Positions 24,858 through 33,153 of a stretch of 64,000 bases of DNA are shown here, piece by piece. Below the pieces are notes generated by a model. That model saw only the letters and a program-made list of their open reading frames with translations. It was not told where the DNA came from and made no database searches. How positions within the stretch are numbered: the first letter of the stretch is position 1; each line of letters starts with the position of its first letter. Both the position numbers and the translations under genes were made by a program. Origin of the DNA: Silvibacterium dinghuense (GTDB taxonomy: Bacteria > Acidobacteriota > Terriglobia > Terriglobales > Acidobacteriaceae); contig NZ_SDMK01000001.1 of NCBI RefSeq assembly GCF_004123295.1, positions 1,488,001 through 1,552,000 of the forward strand, read 5' to 3'.

Positions 24858-25864
24858 TCCAGATGCTCAATCTCGGCCACTCAGGCAGTACGCCATCCCA
24901 AGGCTCGGAATCCATGCCCGATCAAGCGGCCAGCCCATCCGGGGAACGTATGAGCAGGGAACGCATGAGAGAGCTGCGCAACCTCGCCCTGGAGATGCAA
25001 TCCCTTCTCGGCGCGCGATGGGAAGTGCTCGACTGCCTCGCGCTTGGCGGCATGGCGACCATTCTGCAATTGCGTCATCGCATCCACAAAGGCTTATTTG
25101 TTGCCAAGGCGCTGCGCCCCGAGCTGGCAGACCGGCCGGAGATTCTGCGCAGCTTTCATGCCGAGGCACGGAATGCCTCGCTCGTCGGCGGCCATCCGAA
25201 TGCTGTACCGGTTTTCGATGTGCTCGATGCAGGCGGGCTTCCGGTGCTGCTGATGCCCTTCATCGAAGGAGAGGACCTGGACGCTTTCATCCAGCGGCAT
25301 GGGCCTCTTTCCCGCATCCAGACGCTGCAATTTGCGACGCAGATCAGCAGCCTGCTCTGCCATGCGGAGTCGTATGGCATCTCGCACGGCGATCTCTCTC
25401 CCGGCAACATACGCCTCGACCAATTCGGCCGCTATCGCGTATTGGATTTCGGCCTGTCGCGCATGCAAAACAACGACGACCCCTATCAACCGTTTTCCGC
25501 CGGCACGCCACTCTATACGAGCCCCGAGCAGCTTCGTGGCGAAGCTCCGGACATACGTACCGACCTGTACGAGCTGGGTCTTGTGATCGTGGAAGTCATG
25601 ACTGGGAAACCGCTCATGCAGGCTGACTCCCTGAAGGCAATCCGTCAGCGCCACCTGGATGGCATCTCCGCTCTGCCTGCGGCGATCGAAGCGGATGCCC
25701 CGCTTGCACGCTTATTGCGCCGTATGCTCGCCCGGGAACGCAGCGAGCGCCTGCGTGGCGCAGCGGAACTTTCACGCGCGCTCGAGCAGCTCGGCTTTCA
25801 GCCGCAAGAGCTGATGCGCCCCGACGCAGCGTCCACGCGGCGCGGTCGAATCTCCACGCGATAG
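24854..25864 (+). CDS. Ser/Thr protein kinase (Hanks type), soluble
   Basis: A 336-residue kinase with a GTG start overlapping the E2 stop, hence in the same operon. Motifs: glycine loop LALGGMATI (62-70), VAK with Lys85, Glu104 in the C helix, catalytic HGDLSPGN (178-185, Asp180 and Asn185), DFG at 198-200, SPE at 223-225 and DLYELG. The HRD Arg is replaced by Gly, so it is a non-RD kinase and may not depend on activation-loop phosphorylation. About 50 N-terminal residues before the domain look flexible. No transmembrane segment is present, unlike PpkA. Its likely reader and eraser are the FHA proteins and the PP2C at 5689 (inference from locus). Confidence 0.92.
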   Translation: MIQMLNLGHSGSTPSQGSESMPDQAASPSGERMSRERMRELRNLALEMQSLLGARWEVLDCLALGGMATILQLRHRIHKGLFVAKALRPELADRPEILRSFHAEARNASLVGGHPNAVPVFDVLDAGGLPVLLMPFIEGEDLDAFIQRHGPLSRIQTLQFATQISSLLCHAESYGISHGDLSPGNIRLDQFGRYRVLDFGLSRMQNNDDPYQPFSAGTPLYTSPEQLRGEAPDIRTDLYELGLVIVEVMTGKPLMQADSLKAIRQRHLDGISALPAAIEADAPLARLLRRMLARERSERLRGAAELSRALEQLGFQPQELMRPDAASTRRGRISTR

Positions 25865-26415
25865 CGCGTTCAGAATACCTTGCAACTCCAGTCGAAAGAT
25901 TGGAACCCATCCATATTTCGGCACGCCATCACGACACGCCGTCCCGGCAACAGCATGCCGAATAAGGTTAAGGTTATGCGCCGTATATATTTTTTTTGTC
26001 GCCTAACATCCCCGCGGCCATGTTATTTCAATCATGTTACTATCGGGCACACATGCTGAATGAGGCCATTCCTTCGCGTCGCTGTTGTTACTCCCGCTAG
26101 CTTCTACGCGCCCAAGCCTTTACCGCCATTGCATCGGCTATCTGCTTTGCCCCCTGAAATTTCTGACATTTTCGCTTTTTTTCGCGCGGTGTGATTTCAA
26201 GATTCAACATGATAGCGGTATATCAACCGCTGCGTCCCCGGGCCAGAACTCTTCAGCAGTATTCGCAGTCGTAACTAAAGCTGTATCCGCAACGCGTTCC
26301 GGAAACACTCCGAACGCGTCGGCGCACATACATACACACTCCACCACGGTGAACCTGCTTACAGTCGGTCCACCGTTGCAGACGATGTACTTTGCTTTAC
26401 TTCTGGAGGCTGTAC
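25865..26415. other. Intergenic region before the first TonB-dependent receptor
   Basis: No gene is supported in these 551 bases; a 180-residue frame that crosses into the receptor has no family likeness. The stretch 25985-26010 is AT-rich (GTATATATTTTTTTT) and could be a terminator tail or promoter zone. An imperfect inverted repeat, ACGCGTTCCG at 26292-26301 and CCGAACGCGT at 26310-26319, lies about 100 bases before the start codon and is a possible operator. Confidence 0.35.
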
Positions 26416-29400
26416 ATGCAGGTAAATGCATTTTGGGGGCGGACGTTCTTCGCCCTGTTTGCGCTGTTGCTGCTTCACCCCGTCCTGTCCACTGCCCAAA
26501 CCTTTCGCGGTACGATCAACGGAACCGTCACCGATCCCTCGGGTGCGGCTGTCACCGGTGCCAAAGTAACAGCGACCGACACATCCACCGGAGCGGTGCG
26601 CGGTACGATTTCATCCGGTGCGGGTGAGTTCTCCTTCAGCGATCTTCCGCTGAGCACCTACACCATCAAGCTGGAAGCCGCGGGCTTCCAGGCCACAGAA
26701 ATCAACGGGGTCCAGGTACTGGCCGGCAAGGTGTATACGCTGCCGGTCAAGCTGTCCGTGGCGCAGCAGGCCTCCACGGTCGAGGTTTCGGCCGAGGCTC
26801 TGACCCTCGACACGACCACCACCACGCAGACGACCACCCTCGACTCGAAGTCACTGCAGGACACGCCGCTGAATGGCCGCGACTTTACACAGCTTTTCAG
26901 CACTTCCCCATCCTTTGCCGGCTACGGCAACTCCGGCTCGGTGAATGGCATGCGCGGCAACCAGGTCAACTACACGATTGACGGCACGGATAACAACGAT
27001 CTCTATCTCGACGTCGATGCAGTCAACCAGGGCGGCATCAGCGGCATCGCTGGCGTCATTTATCCCATCGACGCACTCGACGAGTACTCGCTGCAGACGA
27101 CGGGCAACAGCGAATCCGGACGCAGCCCAGGCGGCACTCTGAACATCACCACCAAATCGGGCACCAATCAGTTCCACGGATCAGCTTATTACTTCAACCG
27201 CAATGAGGCGCTGGCCGTCGCTTCGCCCTTTACGGCACCCGGCTCACCGGAACAGCCGCTGCGCAACCAGAACTGGGGCGGCTCACTGGGCGGCCCGATC
27301 TGGCACGATCACACCTTCTTCTTCCTCACCTATGAGGAGCAGAAGTTCGTCATCGGCGAAGCGAATACCGTAACCGAGCCTTCTCCGGCCTACGAGGCGC
27401 TGGCGCTGGCGGAGCTGAGTAAATATAACGTTGCTGCAAGCCAGGTCTCGAAGCAGATCCTGAGCACCCTATGGGACCCGAGCGAGATTGCCAACCTTTC
27501 CGCGACGCCGGGCAACTACCAAAGCAGCGCGCCGCAAAGCGGATACAGTCATAACATCGTCGCCAAGGTGGACCACAACATCAGCGACCGGAGCCATCTC
27601 TCTGCACGCTGGTACTTCGGCCAGGGCTATGCTCAGGCTCCCGATTGCGTATTTGTCTGCTCCTATCTGCCTGAGTACTTCCAGACCGTCCCTTCGCACA
27701 TCCAGAACTACGATGCGGTATGGAATTACAGCTTGCGTCCTAACCTGAGCAACCAGCTCGCCGCAGGCGTCAGCTACTTCACGCAGGGATTCGCCGATGC
27801 GGTGCACACCCAGAATCCGCTGACACTCGCCGGCCTCAATACCGGCGCCAGCTTGTCCGGCGCGCCGCAGGTTGCCATCAATGGCTTCGACTCGATTGGT
27901 GTCACACCCACCTCCGGCCGCAATGATATTACCGGTCATATCTCAGACACGCTGTCCTGGACAATCGGCAGGCATCAGCTGCGTTTCGGGCTTGAATATC
28001 GCCGCGCCTATATCGATCTTTACTACAACTGGGGAGGCCGTGGCGCCTTCAACTTCGGCACCGGCGGCGTGCTCGGCCCCTGGGCCAACGACACCACGGT
28101 CACCGACTCGAATATCCTGAACCTGGCCGATTTCATGGCTGGCTATTCGTACCAGTCCACGATCACTCTCGGCACGCAGGAGCGCTTCATCTACACCCAC
28201 ACCGGGTCCGCTTTCGCTGAGGACTCCCTGCAACTCACGCCAAAGCTCAACCTCAATCTTGGCCTGCGCTACGACTATCAGCAGCCCTTCTACACCAACG
28301 ATCCGAATCTCTCCATCTTCGCTCCGAACAATGGCGGCCTCGTGGTGGCGGGCTCGGGCAATGGCACCCCGGATTACATCTACAACAGCAACAAGCTCAA
28401 TTTCTCGCCGCGCTTCGGTGTTGCCTACCAGGTGCGCAACGACACCGTGATCCGCGCCAATTACGGTATTTATTTCGATCAGCCTGCAGGCCAGGCGTTC
28501 TTCGGCAACATCGGCATTCCCAACGGTGGCGCAGGCGGCGTCAATAACAATCCTGTCGGCAGCGAACCCAACGAATCGATCGTGCTGGGAGTCTCCAATC
28601 CTCTGGCGCCCATCTGGACTTACAACCAGACGACGCCGATCTTCACAGCCAGCCAGGGCCTGCCCACCGGCGACAACGTTGTCTCCATCTATTCGGTCAG
28701 CCGTAACTTCAAAACACCCTATGCCGAACTCTTCGGTCTGAATGTCGAACAGGGCCTGGGCAAAGCATGGCAGCTGAATGTCGGCTATGTGGGCACGGTC
28801 AGCCGCCACAACCTCGTGCTGCAGGATATCAACCAGTCGGCCGTCGTTCCCGGCGAACAGCTGGATCAAAGCACTGCGACGGTGACAACCTCATCGGGAT
28901 ATACCTTCTCGGCCCAGCAGGCTTCGCGCCCCTACTTCAGCCAATACCCCAACTTCGGCATCATCAACCAGATCAACACAGCCGCCTCATCCAGCTATAA
29001 CTCTCTGCAGGTAACGCTGCGCAGCAGCTCATGGCATGGACTGATCAGCCAATTCGCCTATGCCTGGAGCCATAACCTGGATGATTCCAGCGTCTTCAAT
29101 GTTCTTCCGCAGAATTCGGCGAACCTGGCCGGCGACTGGGGAAATGCCAACGCGGATATCCGCAATCACTTCGCGGCCTATCTCAACTATGAAATCCCTA
29201 CCCTTTCGTTCGGGCCTCGCGCTCTGACGCATGGATGGGAGGTGAACGGCATCCTCAAGTTCCAGAACGGCGAGCCGGTCAACGTGCTCACCGGCCAGGA
29301 CAACAGCGGCACCGGCGAAAATGAGGACCGCGCCAGCATCACGGGCACGGCGCTCAACAGCAACCGTTCCGTGCAGGAGCACTCCTACGCGCAGTACCTC

Positions 29401-29721
29401 AATCCGAACAGCTTTGTGGTACCGGAGGCTGGCACGTATGGCAATCTCGGCCGCAACCAGGTGATCGGGCCCGGCTTCGGTGACGTGGACCTGTCGCTGA
29501 TCAAGAACACCTTTCTCTATAAGGAGCGCATCCGTGCGCAGTTCCGAGTGGAGATGTTCAATGTCTTCAATCGCGTCAACCTCGCCCAGCCCGCCGCAAG
29601 CCTTGGCGACGGCTCTTCCTTCGGCTGGAGCACCTCGACCATCGGCGTCTCCTACGGCGCGCCTGGCATCGGCTCCGGCGAACCGTACAACACGCAGCTA
29701 GCCTTGAAGATCCTTTTTTAA
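26416..29721 (+). CDS. Oar-like TonB-dependent receptor with carboxypeptidase-regulatory domain
   Basis: Start set at the ATG at 26416, which has GGAGG seven bases upstream and opens a signal peptide (MQVNAFWGRTFFALFALLLL ending near LSTAQ). The 1101-residue outer-membrane protein has an N-terminal CarboxypepD-reg beta-sandwich (GTINGTVTDPSGAAVTGAKV), a plug region with PLNGRDFTQL and a large beta-barrel ending in LALKILF, with the terminal Phe used by the BAM machinery. Such Oar-like receptors are numerous in Acidobacteriota and are thought to take up oligosaccharides or other large ligands. The substrate is unknown; neighbours give no clear hint. It is followed by a strong terminator. Confidence 0.88.
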   Translation: MQVNAFWGRTFFALFALLLLHPVLSTAQTFRGTINGTVTDPSGAAVTGAKVTATDTSTGAVRGTISSGAGEFSFSDLPLSTYTIKLEAAGFQATEINGVQVLAGKVYTLPVKLSVAQQASTVEVSAEALTLDTTTTTQTTTLDSKSLQDTPLNGRDFTQLFSTSPSFAGYGNSGSVNGMRGNQVNYTIDGTDNNDLYLDVDAVNQGGISGIAGVIYPIDALDEYSLQTTGNSESGRSPGGTLNITTKSGTNQFHGSAYYFNRNEALAVASPFTAPGSPEQPLRNQNWGGSLGGPIWHDHTFFFLTYEEQKFVIGEANTVTEPSPAYEALALAELSKYNVAASQVSKQILSTLWDPSEIANLSATPGNYQSSAPQSGYSHNIVAKVDHNISDRSHLSARWYFGQGYAQAPDCVFVCSYLPEYFQTVPSHIQNYDAVWNYSLRPNLSNQLAAGVSYFTQGFADAVHTQNPLTLAGLNTGASLSGAPQVAINGFDSIGVTPTSGRNDITGHISDTLSWTIGRHQLRFGLEYRRAYIDLYYNWGGRGAFNFGTGGVLGPWANDTTVTDSNILNLADFMAGYSYQSTITLGTQERFIYTHTGSAFAEDSLQLTPKLNLNLGLRYDYQQPFYTNDPNLSIFAPNNGGLVVAGSGNGTPDYIYNSNKLNFSPRFGVAYQVRNDTVIRANYGIYFDQPAGQAFFGNIGIPNGGAGGVNNNPVGSEPNESIVLGVSNPLAPIWTYNQTTPIFTASQGLPTGDNVVSIYSVSRNFKTPYAELFGLNVEQGLGKAWQLNVGYVGTVSRHNLVLQDINQSAVVPGEQLDQSTATVTTSSGYTFSAQQASRPYFSQYPNFGIINQINTAASSSYNSLQVTLRSSSWHGLISQFAYAWSHNLDDSSVFNVLPQNSANLAGDWGNANADIRNHFAAYLNYEIPTLSFGPRALTHGWEVNGILKFQNGEPVNVLTGQDNSGTGENEDRASITGTALNSNRSVQEHSYAQYLNPNSFVVPEAGTYGNLGRNQVIGPGFGDVDLSLIKNTFLYKERIRAQFRVEMFNVFNRVNLAQPAASLGDGSSFGWSTSTIGVSYGAPGIGSGEPYNTQLALKILF

Positions 29722-29739
29722 AGGCTTCTCCTCTCTCTC

Positions 29740-29771
29740 GAGCCGGCCGATTCGGGCCGGCTCATTTTTTT
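29740..29771 (+). terminator. Rho-independent terminator
   Basis: A nine-pair perfect stem (GAGCCGGCC at 29740-29748 with GGCCGGCTC at 29755-29763, six-base loop) is followed by A and seven T. It lies 18 bases after the receptor stop and in front of the convergent cupredoxin gene. Confidence 0.9.
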
Positions 29772-29870
29772 GCAGCATGCAAGCAGACGCAAGGTAGCGC
29801 CTCGATACCTCTTTGAGCTGAATATCGAATGAGCAAACACGGGAATTTAGCTGCGCGAGTACTTTCACGC

Positions 29871-30236
29871 CTATTGCCTCTGCTCGATCACATGCACGAC
29901 AAACGCTATCTTGTCGTGATCGGCTCCGCAGTACCGCGTGCACATCCCGGTAAAATCTCCGGCGGCTGAAGGAGTAATCACAACCTCACTGACCGGATTG
30001 CCGGCAATCGGCACATCGATCTGCAAGCCGGGAATCGCGATGCTATGAGGGACATCATCGGAGATAAAGGTAAGACGAACCGTGCGGCCGGCCTGCAACG
30101 TGATTTGCGATGGAACAAAGGCATAGCGCTTCGCATGAATGACGATCGCCGGCGCAGACGTTTCTGCAAGTACATGACCCGCTGAATGGGAACCACTGCT
30201 CGACAATACGCAAACGGTTGCCGCAGTGACGAGCAT
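29871..30236 (-). CDS. Cupredoxin with CuA-like (cytochrome oxidase subunit II-like) site
   Basis: With the ATG at 30236 the product has 121 residues and starts with a signal peptide. The frame extends to 30356 but would then overlap the upstream gene and lose a sensible signal. The core is a single cupredoxin domain: KRYAFVPSQITLQAGRTVRL, then DDVPHSIAIPGL with His64 and FTGMCTRYCGADHDKI with Cys99, Cys103 and His107. This C-x3-C-G-x2-H pattern is that of the CuA site in COX II and nitrous oxide reductase. The usual Met ligand is replaced by Ile110. It would act in the periplasm in electron transfer or copper handling. It ends the four-gene minus-strand operon that includes a multiheme cytochrome. 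Confidence 0.75.
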   Translation of the reverse strand: MLVTAATVCVLSSSGSHSAGHVLAETSAPAIVIHAKRYAFVPSQITLQAGRTVRLTFISDDVPHSIAIPGLQIDVPIAGNPVSEVVITPSAAGDFTGMCTRYCGADHDKIAFVVHVIEQRQ

Positions 30237-30324
30237 GCGAAAGATCAGGCTCCGGTTCTGCCTGATTTCTGTCTTGCCAGCTGCAGTGTTATTCCTGCAC
30301 ACAGCTCTCTGCACTCCTGATCTC

Positions 30325-30807
30325 TCAAAACAGATTGCCCACAACCTGCTCGGCAATCAGGATTGTCTTTTCGGAAAGCTGTTGCCGGACGGCAGGAGTA
30401 TCTGGATCACCGTGACTGCGCACGATGACGAAGAACGACTTGTCCCGGACCCGCCCCATCACCTGCGCTCCATGCATGCGGTGTGCGCCAATGCTGCACA
30501 CCGCAGCCTCATTCCCAATCCCTATGAGTGGAGTTTTCGGCGATGCACATTGCACTTCCGGCTGCGTGGAATTCGAACCATGATCGGGAACGCCTTGCAC
30601 TGCAATCTCTACGCTGTAAGCCGCTTCACCATCGCGGTAATCGAAGGTACACCGGTTGCCGTCGGCAGCAACTGAGGTGTGCGCCTCGCGCACTGCCCCA
30701 TCGGGAGAATCTGTAACCGTAGCCTGGTTTACCCATGGGCATGCTGTCTGCGCATGGCAATGCAACGCGAACATCATCAGCAGCAAAAGCCAGCCTCGGC
30801 TCCTCAT
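30325..30807 (-). CDS. Small secreted hypothetical protein
   Basis: The ATG at 30807 overlaps the stop of the cytochrome gene by four bases (ATGA) and opens a signal peptide (MRSRGWLLLLMMFALHCHAQ), which settles the start against a longer frame. The mature part, about 140 residues, has four cysteines and a mixed beta/alpha character with a C-terminal helix (LSEKTILIAEQVVGN). I recognise no family. Because it is translationally coupled to a periplasmic multiheme cytochrome and lies before the cupredoxin, a role in the same periplasmic redox process is likely (inference). Confidence 0.65.
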   Translation of the reverse strand: MRSRGWLLLLMMFALHCHAQTACPWVNQATVTDSPDGAVREAHTSVAADGNRCTFDYRDGEAAYSVEIAVQGVPDHGSNSTQPEVQCASPKTPLIGIGNEAAVCSIGAHRMHGAQVMGRVRDKSFFVIVRSHGDPDTPAVRQQLSEKTILIAEQVVGNLF

Positions 30808-33152
30808 GGCTGTCCACCTTGCGATTTCATCGCGCCAGCCTGCAAAGGAGAACCACCGCCTGGAAGGTCGGTATGCACGTGCCATGGGATACTCTCCCCA
30901 GAAAGCTCTGGATGCCGTCGCAGGAAGTCCAGAGAGTCCGTACGAGCGTCCGAATTGATCTTTTCCGTGACAAACAGTGCCTGCTGCTCCGCTGCTTCTT
31001 TCGTCTTTCCCATGCGGTGATAGAGGATCGAGAGATTGTAGTGCGCGGCGAGATCATCCGGATCGATGGCCTGCAGCGCTTCGAACTGCTGCGTGGAGTG
31101 CTCGTAATCGCCCTGGCGATAATACGCGATGCCCAGTTCACGACGCGCGTCGCGCGACTGCGGATACTGCTGCACCACCTCCTGAAGATCGGCCAGCTCG
31201 GCGCTGATATTGCTCGCTCTCCTCTCGAGAAGCGCAGCGTAGTAGAGAGCACGCGCATTATCGGGAGTAAGCGCCAGCGCTTTATTGATGCTGACCCGTG
31301 CTGAATCATATTTCTCCCACTGGATCTCAGTCAGTGCAATATTCGTATAACCATCCGCATAATCCGGCCTGAGCTTGACGACCTCCCCGAATGCCTGAAC
31401 AGCCTCCGCATACTGAAACTCGTCGAGATATGCGATGCCAAGATTGTTCCAGCGCATCCAGTCGGGGTTGTCGGCGGGATCGGGTGGCACCGGAGTGTTT
31501 TCGCCAAGATTCAGTGTGCGGCTGCGCGAGGCCAGCTGAATCACCGGATAGTTCGGATGATCTTTGCCGAATACATTATTCAGATAGCTCTGCCGGAAAT
31601 GCCGATAGTTCACATTCGCCGTGATGGTCATCGGCCCCTTCACGTCTGCAGGAATGCGGAAGCGATAGCGCACCAGCGTGGACCGGCCTGCCTGAACCGT
31701 GTTGTCATACGCTACAGAGCGGATCGTCCAGACCTTGTGGTTGTCGACAAACTCACCATCCACATTCACCGGTCTATTCGTGAAGCTATGCGCATGCTCG
31801 TCGAGCATGCCATCGGGCTTCAGGAAGCCGCTATGGTAAATTTCTCTGCCGCTTGCATCCTTTACGATGAACTCGGTCCACGCCTCGTAAAGGTCTCGCA
31901 CTTCCGGAATAAGAGAATGCCCGATGTTTTTATTTTGAATAACCACATAGGCATCCAACGTATCGTTCGGAGCGATCTGAAAGGATGTGGAGCCCAGCGG
32001 AGCAGCCATGCTGCCGTCACTCGCCTTTTTGATCGCAAAGATATCCACGTTCAGATAATTGCCGGCCTTGAGAAAGTCCACCGTTTTCTTGAGCTGCTCG
32101 TCGAAGCCGTAATAAAAAGGTACAGCCGTATTGCCCGCGGTCCAGCTATGCGAGGCAAAGGTCCCGTTTTTCGCACCATAGTCCGGGAGCGTGTTGGGTG
32201 CGCGCTTCATATGGCAGTTCTGGCAGGTAGTAAAGTCGCCAGAGTAGAAAGTCAGCGGATTGCGATGCGAGAACTTAGAATTCTGCCACTCGTCATAACT
32301 TGAGAACGCACTGATGAATTTGAAGTCGTTAAGGTGCTCCGGCAGATTCGCCTTGTGGCATGCCGCACAGAATTCCGGCGTGCGATAGAACGGCTGCATG
32401 ACGGCACGAACATGCCGGTCCGTGTGCATGAGGATCTCTTCATAGGGAACCTCACCCGGGATTCGCTTTCCATTTTCATCGACCATCACGGCCGGCACGC
32501 CCATGATGTAGCCACCATTTCCGCTGGTCGACTGCAAACCCTGAATCGAGTGACAAACCATGCAGCTCACGCCGTTGTCGTCGAACTTCCTGTTCACCTG
32601 CGAGGTTTGTGTAAGGCCACCCGCAAGCATACCGATAGGGTTGTGACAGCTGTCGCAATGGCGCGAGAACTCGATTCCCTTGGTGCGGATCAGGATATTC
32701 ACGCTCGCCCGGTAGAACGGCGCGCGAAAGGCATTGGAGTGCAACGCCTGTCGCCACTGATGGTAAGCCTCCTGATGGCAGTGCGCACAATACGAAGGGT
32801 CCGGGAAAGCTCCGGGCTGGATAAAACTATTGCCTTCAATCTTGGCGTCGCTCGGAGCGAAGGGCTGATCCTTGCCAAAGCGGAAGTTATACGTCTGGCC
32901 GATCGTCTGCGAATATTTTTCGCGTTCTTCCGGAGTCCATACTTTACTCACCACGGCGGGATAAGCAGTACCACTCGCAGGCGCATGCTTCTCCATCGTA
33001 GAAGCCGGTTTTGCATTCTCCTGCGGCATCGCCTGGCTCCAGCCCGATTCAGAAGCGAATACCAGCACGAACAGGGCAGCAATTACGACAGCAGGAAACA
33101 GCCATGCACGCGCATCCCTGCATGAGGAGCTTCTGGCGTAGAGCGTGACCAT
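30804..33152 (-). CDS. Multiheme c-type cytochrome fused to TPR repeats
   Basis: Start set at the ATG at 33152, one base after the upstream stop; the longer frame to 33260 overlaps that gene. The 782-residue protein has an N-terminal signal anchor (LFPAVVIAALFVLVFA) and five CxxCH heme sites in its first half: CAHCH, CDSCH, CMVCH, CAACH and CQNCH. This resembles the cytochrome c554-like family. The centre is a beta-rich domain, and the C-terminal third has about four to five tetratricopeptide repeats (NNLGIAYLDEFQYAEAVQAF, then LGIAYYRQGDYEHSTQQFEA). It should be periplasmic and electron-transferring; the TPR part likely docks partner proteins encoded alongside. Confidence 0.85.
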   Translation of the reverse strand: MVTLYARSSSCRDARAWLFPAVVIAALFVLVFASESGWSQAMPQENAKPASTMEKHAPASGTAYPAVVSKVWTPEEREKYSQTIGQTYNFRFGKDQPFAPSDAKIEGNSFIQPGAFPDPSYCAHCHQEAYHQWRQALHSNAFRAPFYRASVNILIRTKGIEFSRHCDSCHNPIGMLAGGLTQTSQVNRKFDDNGVSCMVCHSIQGLQSTSGNGGYIMGVPAVMVDENGKRIPGEVPYEEILMHTDRHVRAVMQPFYRTPEFCAACHKANLPEHLNDFKFISAFSSYDEWQNSKFSHRNPLTFYSGDFTTCQNCHMKRAPNTLPDYGAKNGTFASHSWTAGNTAVPFYYGFDEQLKKTVDFLKAGNYLNVDIFAIKKASDGSMAAPLGSTSFQIAPNDTLDAYVVIQNKNIGHSLIPEVRDLYEAWTEFIVKDASGREIYHSGFLKPDGMLDEHAHSFTNRPVNVDGEFVDNHKVWTIRSVAYDNTVQAGRSTLVRYRFRIPADVKGPMTITANVNYRHFRQSYLNNVFGKDHPNYPVIQLASRSRTLNLGENTPVPPDPADNPDWMRWNNLGIAYLDEFQYAEAVQAFGEVVKLRPDYADGYTNIALTEIQWEKYDSARVSINKALALTPDNARALYYAALLERRASNISAELADLQEVVQQYPQSRDARRELGIAYYRQGDYEHSTQQFEALQAIDPDDLAAHYNLSILYHRMGKTKEAAEQQALFVTEKINSDARTDSLDFLRRHPELSGESIPWHVHTDLPGGGSPLQAGAMKSQGGQP

Positions 33153-33153
33153 A

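Noticed and set aside
22130-25864. Reading the E1/Ubl genes as thiamine or molybdopterin biosynthesis (ThiF/ThiS, MoeB/MoaD).
   Set aside because: No thi or moa genes are nearby, the Ubl lacks the GG end of ThiS/MoaD, and an E2-like gene with HPN and CL motifs has no place in those pathways.
26085-26627. 180-residue frame upstream of and overlapping the first TonB-dependent receptor.
   Set aside because: Overlaps the receptor signal peptide region in another frame and has no recognisable features.
27943-28869. 308-residue minus-strand frame inside the TonB-dependent receptor.
   Set aside because: Antisense shadow of a well-supported receptor gene.
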